Of a stretch of DNA of 64,000 nt, positions 1 to 10,900 are shown in pieces. Where the stretch lies: assembly GCF_964355755.1 (NCBI RefSeq), contig NC_092670.1, forward strand, positions 40,349,795-40,413,794, written 5' to 3'. Position numbers and translations under genes: made by a program. Origin of the DNA: Antedon mediterranea (lineage: Eukaryota; Echinodermata; Crinoidea; Comatulida; Antedonidae). The notes beneath the pieces were generated by a model. It was not told the origin of the DNA. It did not search any database and saw nothing but the letters and a program-made list of their open reading frames with translations. The stretch's first letter is position 1. Each line of letters opens with the position of its first letter.

Positions 1-359
1 TTTTTTGTCTTTTGTGAGATTCACTCACATTTATTTCATTCCTTACAATTGTTACAATAATCTATATCAACATTCATTGTCAACAACTTTTGTTTCAGTA
101 GAAAACTTTCTCTGCAGCTAAGTTTTGTTCATGTTTCTGTTATTTTGAGTATTTTACATAAATAAAAAAGTTAAAGTATTTAGAAAATAGACTAAAGTTC
201 TATCAAAATATACATCACTTAATATAGATTCACTATTGCCATTAGAACATCACAAAATAAAATATACTAATATACCAACAGTAAATAAAAGTGGTAGGGT
301 AAAAACAATACTAGAACACTAGTATTGTGTCGGAATCATATTTATTATATTGTTATTAT

Positions 360-960
360 TTAACAATTGTGTGACATTTTTAAATTTCTAAAATAATATT
401 TTTTACTTTTTCCCATTTTTTTATGCTTTTCTCTCTTATAAAATATATCACATTCTATTCTGAATAGAATTCCTTGTTTAAAAGATTTCCATAAATTAAA
501 ATAACTTTTATTTGTAACATCAGCCAGTATCTTTTTGTTTATAAACCGTGAAAGCAGCAAAGGTATATATGAAATCAGTAAGAATATTTCTTGTTCCAAT
601 TACCAGATTTTGAAAAGACATGTTTTATGATTGGTACCTTTAAAACAATCTCTATTTTTGTCCAAAAACCTTCAATAAATTTACAAGTAAAAAACATATG
701 CTCCTCATCTTGTACCTCTCCAGATCTACCACATATTATTAGTATCCTTTAGTTTCCATATAAACAACCTTTTGTTGGTTGCTAAAATTCTATTTAAAAA
801 TTTGTAATTAAATTGTATTAATTTTTTATTTTTCATTTTACAAACATTAGATAACCAACATGGCTTCCAATCAATCTTCAAATTATCAAAATATTTTTCC
901 TATTTTCTTTGACAAACCGGAGGGACAAAAATGTCCTCCACAAAACAGATATAAATACTC
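360..960 (-). mobile_element. L1-like LINE ORF2 3'-end relic
   Basis: On the minus strand the translation shows the cysteine/histidine motif of L1/Tx1-type ORF2 C-termini (CGRSGEVQDEEHMFFTC, about 690-735). It then continues, after one frameshift near 590, into a 79-residue open stretch ending at 360. The same kind of C-terminal region occurs in the better preserved LINE at 33.7-36.1 kb. Frameshifts and stops show it is dead. A T-run at positions 1-6 may be the poly(A) tail of this minus-strand copy. Coding evidence is limited to 360-960, so the outer limits are uncertain. Confidence 0.6.
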
Positions 961-1196
961 TTTGTTATAATGTCCTTATATATATTCTTAACAATATTTT
1001 CTGTTATATTATAATAACAATTATTCTCGTATTTGATTATAGTTTTACATAGCATTACATTTCTATTGGTAGGGTACATTAATTAAGTCTATTGACAACT
1101 TAAAATTTTAAAAAGGCGAAAAATACACTAGAATTTCTGTGACTTTCTAAAGCTTGTGATTGGTTAAAATCAGTATTCTCTTGAAAAGATAATGAA

Positions 1197-1735
1197 TTGG
1201 AAAATAACAATAAGTGCCTAAATGGACATGCACCACCCTATTTATCAACTCAATTTATATTTACTGAAGAGAGTCACAATAAAGGTACACGAAGTCAAAG
1301 TAACAACACTTTGATAATACCTAAATGGAATAATACACAAGGTAAAAGAACTTTTAATTACAGATCTACAATATTATGGAACTTTCTACCTAACAAAATA
1401 AAAAATGATCTTTATGATATGACAGTATCAACTTTCAAATCACAAAATTCAAAACTAAATCTAATTAATGCTCAATGATTAAAACTTCTTTTATCTTGTT
1501 TAAAAATCTCAATTATTTCTGTTTTTACCTTTAAATGTGCTTACTTTAATCATGGAGCTATAAATGTATAGCTCCATGCTTTAATTGTGTTAATTTGATT
1601 TTGACAATATTAGGTTTAATTTTATATTTTCTTTTGTCAATTTATATGCTGTATTTTATTTACTGAAATCAGTACATTGTATTGAAAGTGTATTTTAGAA
1701 TAAAGAAAGACTAAATAAATAAATAAACAATGATA
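1197..1735 (+). mobile_element. CR1-like LINE 3' end (RT C-terminus plus 3' UTR)
   Basis: The open stretch 1197-1478 has the typical end of CR1/jockey-type reverse transcriptases: a TRS motif, then IPKWN, then a TFNYRSTILWNFLP block followed by K-x-F-K. After the stop an untranslated tail ends in TAAATAAATAAATAAA (about 1712-1727), the usual microsatellite end of such elements. The copy is strongly 5'-truncated. It sits in the upstream flank of FReD copy 1 and is missing from the corresponding flank of copy 2 (about 7470-7500), so it probably inserted after the duplication. Confidence 0.7.
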
Positions 1736-3559
1736 TTTCTCTTGTATGTAACAATGATGGATATCATTTAATTAACAGTACCATTCACTTGGGCTTTGAA
1801 AAAACCAATATTATAAGGCTTATCTCAAACGTGAGTTTAAAACAAAACAAATATTAATATTTTTATCGTTCACATTTTGATTCTCATCCTGTTGTTATTA
1901 CCACAAAAACAATAAAATTTTAAATAATTTTAATCGTTTTATGCATTTCATCGTATTTTAACTTTTAACTTCCAAATTGTATCTACTTTTTGAACTTCAA
2001 CTTTTTAAGCTTTATATGCATTTTAACTTCTAAATTGTATCTTTTTAAGTTTTTGTGCAATAATGTGAGTGTATTCTATTTTTTAATGTTTGTTTATATT
2101 TTATATATATCTGTTTTTAATTGTACTAATAAATATTTGCCAATCTTTAAGAAGAATGATAATGGACAAATACAGCTATTCAGTATTCAGTCTGCCAAAA
2201 TATGCCTAACTTTCTAAAAAAAATAAAATTTTGTGTTTTATCAAATTATGATAGAAAATAAAGGAAAATTCCCATCAACTATCTTCAATTTAAGATATAA
2301 GAATTGCTACAACATTTGTTGTTTGCTCTTCTGTTGTCAGTTATATTGTGTGAGGAGCTTTCAAGTGTGATACAGAATGGACTGCAGAATGTTAGTAATT
2401 GGCTGTATGTTGGTTGTGATGGCTGCTGCCTGCTGCCCAGAAGATGATTGTGGATGCCCTTCTAGAAGTAAGTAGCATGACTCTATAACCAGCTGGTAAG
2501 AAACGGGTCAGCAGAGCAGAAATGGTACAAACTGTAAAAAGACAAATGTGTCATCTATTGGACATCTATGTCATCTATCAGACAATTAAATTCTAAATCT
2601 TACCTCTTGCAATTTTTAAATAAAAATGTTTAAAGTATACAATGGATCTAGTAAAAACTATCTTGTATAATTTAATAAATGATATTACTAAATAATTAGA
2701 GAGAAAACAGGAACAATTAAGTAAGGAGTAAAAAGTTGGCCAAAGTACCAAACTATATAGTAAATACATGAAAGTTATTTTCTAGTGTTAGAAAATTGAT
2801 TTATTTTGTATATTTAGAGAAGTGTTTTTTAAGGGACTGTGGTGAAATTTTGGAAAATGATCCTTCTGCTCAAAGTGGTGATTATTTTATACAGCCACAC
2901 GACGAATAACCTGAGTTTATGGTCTACTGTGACATGAGGAAAGATGGCGGATGGACAGCAAGTAATATTAATGAACAATAAAAAGTTAAAAGCAAAGATT
3001 TTTTGAGCCAAAAAATGAAAAACTTTAAATTTGTCACACATTCAATTTGAAATATATTATGTGGTATTTAGATTTTGATGTATTTTTTATAGTTCAGCTG
3101 ATGTGTAAAGTTTATATTTTTTATCCCAGGTGATACAACGAAGAGAGGATGGTTCAGAAAATTTCTACCGCGATTGGGCCAACTACAAAAAGGGTTTTGG
3201 AAATGTGCACTCAGAGTTTTGGCTTGGTAATGAAAAGATCAACCGTATAACATCTGATGGGGATTTTGAGCTATTAGTAGAGTTGACAGACCACTTGGAT
3301 GTAATGAAGTTTGCAAGATATTCTCACTTTCGTGTTGGTAGTGAGATGTCTAATTATCTTATGAGAATCAATGGATACACAGGAACTGCAGGTTAGTACA
3401 ATCAATCAATTTTTACACTAAAAATCCATTTCAAGTAAACAAAGAACTAACATTATTATTTTTCTTTGTAGACCAGCTACACCTTTGTACCTTGCAGTAT
3501 AACATAGACTAACACACACTGTGCGCTTTTTTGTTGTTGCATTTATCACTTTATATAAT

Positions 3560-3830
3560 AACTGATTATAATACTGAGTTAAATGATAAGAACATTGACT
3601 GGAATAATTTATTTAAACAAGCTTACAGCCCAGTTAACATATCTTTATTTGGATTTTCGACATGTAATGAATATGTTCTCATCAGAAGAATCCCATGTTG
3701 TATCTAATTATGTACCAGCATGTATAAACAATTTTTATCATACTCTTTCATTTTCATTGTTGTTTTTGGAAATCAGTACATTTGTATTGAAAGTATACTT
3801 GAGTTAAAAGAAAGAATAATTAAGATACAG
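3560..3830 (+). mobile_element. probable second copy of the CR1-like LINE 3' UTR
   Basis: The stretch around 3765-3820 (GAAATCAGTACATTTGTATTGAAAG, then an A-rich tail) closely resembles the 3' UTR of the LINE at about 1665-1720. It lies in FReD copy 1 intron 3. No coding part remains, and the left limit is a guess. Confidence 0.4.
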
Positions 3831-3984
3831 CAGATGGAAAATAACATAAAATTACAAATGAAATATTTAAAAACATTTTTATTCTTTCATTATTGTTTTA
3901 ACATTCCCAATGTATTACTGTTTTAGTAATGTCAAGTTTATCATTGTATTTTCATAGTTGTATTTTATGTTGTGTGTAATATGA

Positions 3985-5486
3985 TTAAATGTGAGTCATC
4001 CCTATTAAATGTGAGTAATCCCTATTAAATGTGGGTCATCCCTATTAAATGTGAGTCATCCCTATTAAATGTGAGTCATCCCTATTAAATGTGGGTCATC
4101 CCTATTAAATGTGAGTCATCCCTATTAAATGTGAGTCATCCCTATTAAATGTGAGTCATCCCTATTAAATGTGGGTCATCCCTATTAAATGTGAGTCATC
4201 CCTATTAAATGTGAGTCATCCCTATTAAATGTGGGTCATCCCTATTAAATGTGAGTCATCCCTATTAAATGTGAGTCATCCCTATTAAATGTGGGTCATC
4301 CCTATTAAATGTGAGTCATCCCTATTAAATGTGAGTCATCCCTATTAAATGTGGGTCATCCCTATTAAATGTGGGTCATCCCTATTAAATGTGAGTCATC
4401 CCTATTAAATGTGAGTCATCCCTATTAAATGTGAGTCATCCCTATTAAATGTGAGTCATCCCTATTAAATGTGAGTCATCCCTATTAAATGTGAGTCATC
4501 CCTATTAAATGTGGGTCATCCCCATTAAATGTGAGTCATCCCCATTAAATGTGAGTCATCCCTATTAAATGTGAGTCATCCCTATTAAATGTGAGTCATC
4601 CCTATTAAATGTGAGTCATCCCTATTAAATGTGAGTCATCCCTATTAAATGTGAGTCATCCCTATTAAATGTGAGTCATCCCTATTAAATGTGAGTCATC
4701 CCTATTAAATGTGAGTCATCCCTATTAAATGTGAGTCTTCCCTATTAAATGTGAGTCATCCCTATTAAATGTGGGTCATCCCTATTAAATGTGGGTCATC
4801 CCTATTAAATGTGAGTCATCCCTATTAAATGTGAGTCATCCCTATTAAATGTGAGTCATCCCTATTAAATGTGAGTCATCCCTATTAAATGTGAGTCATC
4901 CCTATTAAATGTGAGTCATCCCTATTAAATGTGAGTCATCCCTATTAAATGTGAGTCATCCCTATTAAATGTGGGTCATCCCTATTAAATGTGGGTCATC
5001 CCCATTAAATGTGAGTCATCCCTATTAAATGTGAGTCATCCCTATTAAATGTGAGTCATCCCTATTAAATGTGGGTCATCCCTATTAAATGTGAGTCATC
5101 CCTATTAAATGTGAGTCATCCCTATTAAATGTGAGTCATCCCTATTAAATGTGAGTCATCCCTATTAAATGTGAGTCATCCCTATTAAATGTGAGTCATC
5201 CCTATTAAATGTGAGTCATCCCTATTAAATGTGAGTCATCCCTATTAAATGTGAGTCATCCCTATTAAATGTGAGTCATCCCTATTAAATGTGAGTCATC
5301 CCTATTAAATGTGAGTCATCCCCATTAAATGTGGGTCATCCCCTAAAAAGAAAACAAAGTATAATAATAAAATGTGGGTCATCCCTATTAAATGTGGGTC
5401 ATCCCTATTAAATGTGGGTCATCCCTATTAAATGTGGGTCATCCCTATTAAATGTGGGTCATCCCTATTAAATGTGGGTCATCCCC
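3985..5486. repeat. 20-bp minisatellite, about 68+6 units, with AP-1 heptamers
   Basis: Tandem unit CCTATTAAATGTGAGTCATC. About 68 units run from 3985 to 5343, then a 30-bp interruption (CTAAAAAGAAAACAAAG...), then about six more units (5372-5486) followed by the same interruption sequence again. Most units carry TGAGTCA; about 14 carry TGGGTCA and a few other point variants occur. Variants recur at 60-bp intervals in the left part (4021-4380), indicating higher-order amplification. The array lies within intron 3 of FReD copy 1. Confidence 0.97.
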
Positions 5487-6066
5487 TAAAAAGAAAACAA
5501 AGTATAATAATAAGCAAACATTGAATGACCAACAAAATATCATAATATAGTAAAATAAATAACCATATTGTATAATGTATAGAATATAAGAAGCCTAATA
5601 ACAAGAACACTAGATTTGAAAAAATTGTTATGATTTAAAACAAAATTAAATCCCCTAAAAGAGGATTTAAACGTAAAAACATAATTAATCAAAACACTCA
5701 TTGGGTATATTGTATCATTTTACATCACATATACGGTATTCATTTTCTCCATTCTATTAAACAAACTGTATGTATGCTGTAAACTTAAAGATGATATAAT
5801 ATTTGGTTTGTTTAGGTGATTCTTTGGCACATAGCAATGGTGGACAATTTTCAACGTACGATACAGACAATGATAAGAATAGTGGTAACTGTGCTGAGGC
5901 ATACAAAGGTGCTTGGTGGCACAATTCCTGTACTCATTCAAACCTGAATGGGCTTTACCTTACACCAGGATCTTCTACTTCTTATACTGGCACATATTGG
6001 TATCATTTCAAGAACAAGTGGGAAAGTCTCAAGAAGACAGTGATGATGGTTAAAAGAGCACCATAA

Positions 6067-7862
6067 GAGAGTTTTCATCACTTTAGAAATTTGACATACA
6101 AAACGGCAAATATTAATTTGTTTCAAGATGTATTCAATAATCCTGTTTGGCTATCATACTTTTTGAATTATAGTAATTCAGTGTTTTAAATTAATAATAT
6201 AGAATTTGGTGATGGTAATTTTTTTAATTTTTGTCTCTTGAAAACAAATTTTATAAATAATTTTTTAACATATGATGACATAAAACAAATTTCAGTAATG
6301 TGCTATAATTATTATTACTAATCATACATACTGTATTGGGCCTACATACATTATGATTTGTTAATAAATTAAAATAATAATAATCATCAGAATTTTAAAA
6401 ATCTATGCTAATATTAGTAATACCTTAATGAATCAAATATATTTATTAAGTATAAGCTACTACTTTGGCTAGTCATATGGTATAAATTATTATGTTTTTA
6501 TTATTATTAGTTTTACTAAACTAAACGTTACCTACAGATGCTTTATTTATCATAAATATTGATAGTGTTATTGATACAACTCAACAATAGACATATCATC
6601 AGAAATCTGCTGAGAACTAAATAACTCTTTAGAAAAACCTACTCTTCATGCCTGAAAAGCAATTCAATATTAATGTGGATGAAAAACTTGTTTTTGTCCA
6701 TAAAATACTACAGAGAGGCATCAAATCCTGTTGTAAAATAGTTTATTAATGATTAACTAATTTTTCTTTTTCTGATATAAATACAACAAAGATAAATGCA
6801 TGAAAGTGTTTCTGTGTTATTTACTGTTGATATTGTTAACACTGGACCATATGGACAACTGGCGACCGAGAAACTAGGAGAAAGGGACAGTATATAGCCA
6901 GGAATTCATTGACATTAATCAAAATCAAGCATTAATATCATCCTGTCTTGAAAAAGCCAATTACTAAAGTGTTTAATCTCATTCACGAACAAATTGGCTA
7001 AGCAAATTAAAAGGTCCTAACAAAGATAATTCTGTCTTGAGTGTTTACAAAAAGCAAATTACAAAGTGTTATCTCATTCACGAATCAATTACCTGAAACA
7101 TTTATAACAAAATATCCAAACAAACTTATATGACATTCAAATATTGTTCTGTATAATATAATTTGTAACTTTGAGATTATGCAAAATCCTACTATTAAAC
7201 CTTTCAGTTGAAAGGATTTGAGAACATCTGGGTTGTTCCATAAAAGAGAGGTGTTCCAACATTGCACTGTCAGATAGATTCATCGTTCAGCTGAAGTGTA
7301 GAGAACATTGAACATACAATTGTAAGTATTACATGTTTACTTGAATATTAATTTAGCCTACTGACAACTTAAATTCTAAAATTAGAGAGACGAGTCCCTA
7401 TTGACAGTTTCAACAATTTAAGAACGTGGCATGATGATTGGTTGAAATCAGTATTTTATTGAAAAGATAATGACTTAGCAAATGGAAATAACATATTCTT
7501 TTGTATGTAGCATAAAATTATAGTCATTTAACAGTATTAAAATACTTTTGAAATATTCATTTATATATACTTTTTTAATTCTTTTTTTCTGGTGGAACTA
7601 GCCTTAAAGCCCTCTGGGCTTATATAAGTTTCTCCAGCATAAGTGCATACTAATTTTTTAAAATAATAATGTATTGTTATTACATAATGATGGATTTTAT
7701 GAAAATAAAATTGAATTATGGTAGAAAATAAAGGTGAATTGTATATTTTTTTTAAATTTAAATATTTATAAAACAAAATAATTGCTTCCAACATTTGATT
7801 GTTCTCCCAGTGTACTTCTATATTGGGTGAATTTGTAAGGAAGCTTTCAAGTGTGATCCAGA
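6067..7862. other. spacer between the two FReD copies
   Basis: No coding region found. The first part (6067-6170) matches the 3' flank of copy 2 (9791-9900). A sequence near 6950-7080 contains a degenerate internal duplication (AATCTCATTCACGAAC... and ATCTCATTCACGAATC...) that recurs near 10045-10080. From about 7330 the sequence matches the 5' flank of copy 1 (about 1075-1195), marking the start of the duplicated unit. Confidence 0.6.
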
Positions 7863-7959
7863 ATGGATTGCAGAATGTTAGTAATTGGCTGTATGTTGGT
7901 TGTAATGGCTTCTGCCTGTTGCCCAGAAGATGATTGTGGATGCCCTTCATTTTTTGGGG

Positions 7960-8570
7960 TAAAAGTTGTGTTAGACTGAATATAAATATGTATATTCTGA
8001 ACAATTTGACACCAAAAGCAAATCTGTATGACAAGTGGTTGTCGAGATATAAGAACCACACATTTCTAACCTTTGACCCCGATTTTGGGCATGTTCGCCC
8101 CAGATAACGAATTTGGCACATATCCCATGTTGTTCCTTGGGGTCTAATTATCCTATAACAGTTGAGATATTCTCTCCTAAATTAAATGCATACAAATCTT
8201 ACCAAGGTCCTAGACTAGCAGTAGTTATTAATGAATAAAGGTCAATGACCTTTGACCCGACTATCTGACCAATGGCACAAGTAACCCGAAATTTGCAAAA
8301 ACTTTATTTTGTTGTATGACCACTAAAACATAGATGTAGGCAAAACATTTGTCTTTTTAAACCCAGGAGTTGAGGAGCTATGAGCCATCAAATGCCACAA
8401 AAAGGTCACTGACCTTTGACCCTCAATATCTCACTAACGCAGCAACTAGAAGGCTGCAAAAATTTTTGGGTATTTATTCACACCTAAAGCTACAAGAAAA
8501 TACCAAAAGACCTTTTATTAGAATTTTTTCAAGGTTACATAGGATAAATGTCACATATAGCCTGTACTAA
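7960..8570. mobile_element. repeat insertion in FReD copy 2 with nuclear-receptor-type motifs
   Basis: This block replaces exon 2 and the start of exon 3 when copy 2 is laid against copy 1. It contains an internal near-duplicate motif, AGGTCA-N-TGACCT-T-TGACCC, at 8239-8258 and 8403-8422, plus a related ACCTTTGACCCC near 8070. No transposase-like frame is evident. The type of element is not recognised. Confidence 0.5.
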
Positions 8571-8984
8571 AAGGGTTTTGGAAATGTGCACTCAGAGTTC
8601 TGGCTTGGTAATGATAATGTCAACCGTATAACATCTGATGGGGATTTTGAACTCTTAGTAGAGATGACAGATTACTTGGATGTAATGAAGTTTGCAAGAT
8701 ATTCTCACTTTCGTGTTGGTAGTGAGATGTCTAACTATCTTATGAGAATCAGTGGATACACAGGAACTGCAGGTTAGTGTACTCTCAATCAACTTACACT
8801 AAAAAAATGTTTAGTGCTTTTACTTAACAATAAAATAACCATATTGTATAATTCATAGAAAAAATCCCAACAACAAGAACAAATTCCCTAAAACAGGATG
8901 TAAATCTCTGGCATACAAGTTTAAAGAAAAATAAATAAACAAAACATATTCCTTGGGATACATATTCCGTGACACATCATTACC

Positions 8985-9440
8985 TATCTCGTTGAAAAGA
9001 CAGGTCTTCAACCAATGCATCATACCAACCCTTATCTACAGTTCGGAAACATGGACCATTACTAAGCGTCTCGAAAAAAGGCTAAGAGTAACATAAAGGG
9101 CAATGGAAAGAGTACTAATAGGTGTCAAATACAAATCTCAGATTTAGATCAAGAGTTCAAGACATAATAAGCAGCATAAAATCAAAGAAATGGAGGTGGG
9201 CAGGACATTTGGCCAGGAGATGTGACAACAGATGGACAGTCAGACTGACAAATTGGACTCCAAGAACCTACAAAAGAGGCAGAGGGAGACAAAAGATGAG
9301 ATGGAGGGATGAACTAACAACACATGGTGGCATTGCATGGCAAAGAGTAGCTAGAGACAGAAGTAAATGGTCAATTGGTGAAGAGGCCTTCGTCCTACAG
9401 TGGAAAGAAATAGGTTAAGAAGAAGAAGAAGAAATAAACA
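8985..9440 (+). mobile_element. endonuclease-reverse transcriptase LINE fragment (ORF C-terminus)
   Basis: The translation of 9150-9415 has the hallmark C-terminus of RTE/L2-type endonuclease-reverse transcriptases: KWRWAGHLAR, RWTVRLTNWTPR, KRGRGRQKMRWRDE, then RDRSKWSIGEEAFVLQW. Upstream (8995-9120) the frame reads LIYSSETWTITKRLEKRLR with in-frame stops. The element ends in AAGAAGAAGAAGAAG (about 9416-9434), a short tandem tail. It is 5'-truncated and sits in the last intron of FReD copy 2. Confidence 0.8.
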
Positions 9441-10077
9441 AAAATAAATCAAAAAGCTCATTGGGTTTATTGTAAATCATTTTACATCGTATAATTGTTT
9501 CTATACTTTATATAGTAGAAGAAAAAAACTGTATTTGAATAATGTATCTAATATTTTGTTTGTTTAGGTGACTCTTTGGCATACCACAATGGTCAACAAT
9601 TTTCAACGTACGATAGAGACAATGATGTGCATTCTACACAAAGTCCTGTGGTTATTCAAACCTGAATGGCCTTTACCTTACACCAGGATCTACTTCTACT
9701 AGTACTACTGGCATATTTTGGTATCATTTCAAGGGAACTCATTATTACAGTCTCAAGAAAACAGTGATGATGGTTAAAAGAGCAACATAAGAGAGTTTTC
9801 ATTATCACTTTATAGTAATTTGATTTATAAATATACAAAATGGCAAATATTTAATTTTTTTTTCAAGATGTAGTAAAGTCAACAATCCTGTTTGGCTATC
9901 ATTTTTTAGTGTTATATTAATTATTTAAATTTAACTAGAATTTTGAATTAGAACTTTTTGTCTCTGGAAAACATTTCATTGTTTTATAAATGTTTTAACA
10001 TATGAAAATTAAATTAATTTTCTTAAATTATTATTAATCACAGTGTTTCATCTCAATCACAAATCAATTAGCCACAA

Positions 10078-10275
10078 CAAATTAGAAAAATCCCCAGGCC
10101 CCTTCTAAATCCCCAGGCCACCTCTAAATCCCCAGGCACCCTATAAATCCCCAGGCTCCCCTCTAAAAATCCCCATGCCCCCTCTAAAAATCCACAAGCC
10201 ACCCCTCTGAAAATCCCCCGGCCCCCCTCTAAAAATCCCCAGGCCCCTTTAAAAATCCCCAGGCGCCCTATAAAT
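10078..10275. repeat. degenerate AAATCCCCAGGCCCCCTCT repeat
   Basis: About ten imperfect units of 17-21 bp, C-rich on the plus strand. The open frame across it on the minus strand (GFLEGAWG-type) is an artefact of the repeat. Nearby at about 10345-10382 lies CCCCCTTTTTCAAAATCCTGGATCCGCCACTG, a terminus-like sequence with relatives near 11665, 27405 and 47185. Confidence 0.85.
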
Positions 10276-10900
10276 TTCACAAATTGTAATGCAAAAGATA
10301 GGACATCAAATTAAGTTCAGAATTTCATTTCACTACTTTTAGGCCCTGGGCCCCCTTTTTCAAAATCCTGGATCCGCCACTGGTAGAAGTGTTTAAAAGG
10401 CATGGGAACATTTGCATTTTCAATTCACATAGTTTTGCTGCTTATGGCGCCTCATACATGTGATGCACATATTCACCTTATTAATACAGGATGTTAGCCA
10501 TTTTTGAATAAATGCATTCACGAAGGATTTTGGATATTGTGTTTTGGAATTTGTTTGTACAGATAATTTATATACAGTTTGATATCATCATACAGTATAA
10601 CTTGAAGTATGGTTTATGTGATCCACCAATGATATCAGTACTATGATACTGAAGGTGTCAGCAATAGAGACAGAAATAAATAAATAAATATTGTAATCTG
10701 GCAAAAATTATTAAGTAAAAGCAGAACTATTTTCAATATATCAATTTATTAGAAGAATAGTATAAAACAGTTTGTTTGTTTGGTTTGTTTCATTATGCAT
10801 AAGTATAGGCAGTGTGTTGGATGACATCCCGTATGTAAGTTCAAAACAAAGGCCCAGAAGTCAGCATGTTGAATCTATGCCAGTATTACCTGTATAATCA
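10276..10900. other. TSEN34 3' flank
   Basis: No coding region. It contains the transposon-terminus-like sequence near 10345-10382 and an AAATAAATAAATAAAT tract near 10674. TTTATT near 10744 (AATAAA on the minus strand), about 155 bp past the TSEN34 stop, is a plausible polyadenylation signal. Confidence 0.45.

Larger units (their letters stand above)
2377..6066 (+). pseudogene. fibrinogen-related protein (FReD, ficolin/tachylectin-like), copy 1, with in-frame stop
   Basis: Four exons: 2377-2467, 2819-2954, 3130-3391 and 5816-6066. Exon 1 encodes a signal peptide (MDCRMLVIGCMLVVMAAA) and a short Cys-rich stalk. Exons 2-4 encode a complete fibrinogen C-terminal domain: DCGEIL, YCDM, VIQRREDG, a calcium-site-like YDTDND, and the paired cysteines around KGAWWHNSC, ending MMVKRAP. 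Such secreted lectins usually bind acetylated sugars in innate immunity. Two oddities are visible. Exon 2 has an in-frame TAA at 2907-2909, just before PEFMVYCDM. Intron 2 appears to use a GC donor (GCAAGT at 2955). All other frames and phases fit, so this is either a very recent pseudogene, a null allele or a sequence error. Intron 3 contains the AP-1-bearing 20-bp array. Confidence 0.8.
7863..9790 (+). pseudogene. fibrinogen-related protein (FReD), copy 2, decayed
   Basis: A tandem duplicate of copy 1. Exon 1 (7863-about 7950) still encodes MDCRMLVIGCMLVVMASACC. Exon 2 and the first third of exon 3 are missing; unrelated repeat DNA (about 7960-8570) stands in their place. The rest of exon 3 (about 8571-8772, reading KGFGNVHSEFWLGND) is intact and keeps its GTTAGT donor. 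Exon 4 (9568-9790) has a small deletion and frameshift after YDRDND that removes the CAEAYKGAWW segment. Its downstream part then reads SCGYSNLNGLYLTPGS...MMVKRAT in another frame. A LINE fragment lies in its last intron. It cannot make a folded FReD domain. Confidence 0.85.

Noticed and set aside
2907-2909. Recoding of the in-frame stop as selenocysteine
   Set aside because: The codon is TAA, not TGA, and the aligned FReD position is not a cysteine.
3985-5486. Resemblance to a CRISPR array
   Set aside because: The repeats are contiguous 20-bp units without unique spacers, in a eukaryotic intron; it is a minisatellite. The same holds for 50198-51622.
7561-8121. 186-codon minus-strand ORF
   Set aside because: It runs antisense through FReD copy 2 exon 1 and repeat DNA and has no recognisable domain.
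10068-10280. Gly-rich repeat ORF on the minus strand (GFLEGAWG type)
   Set aside because: Produced by the degenerate AAATCCCCAGG repeat; no start or splice context.
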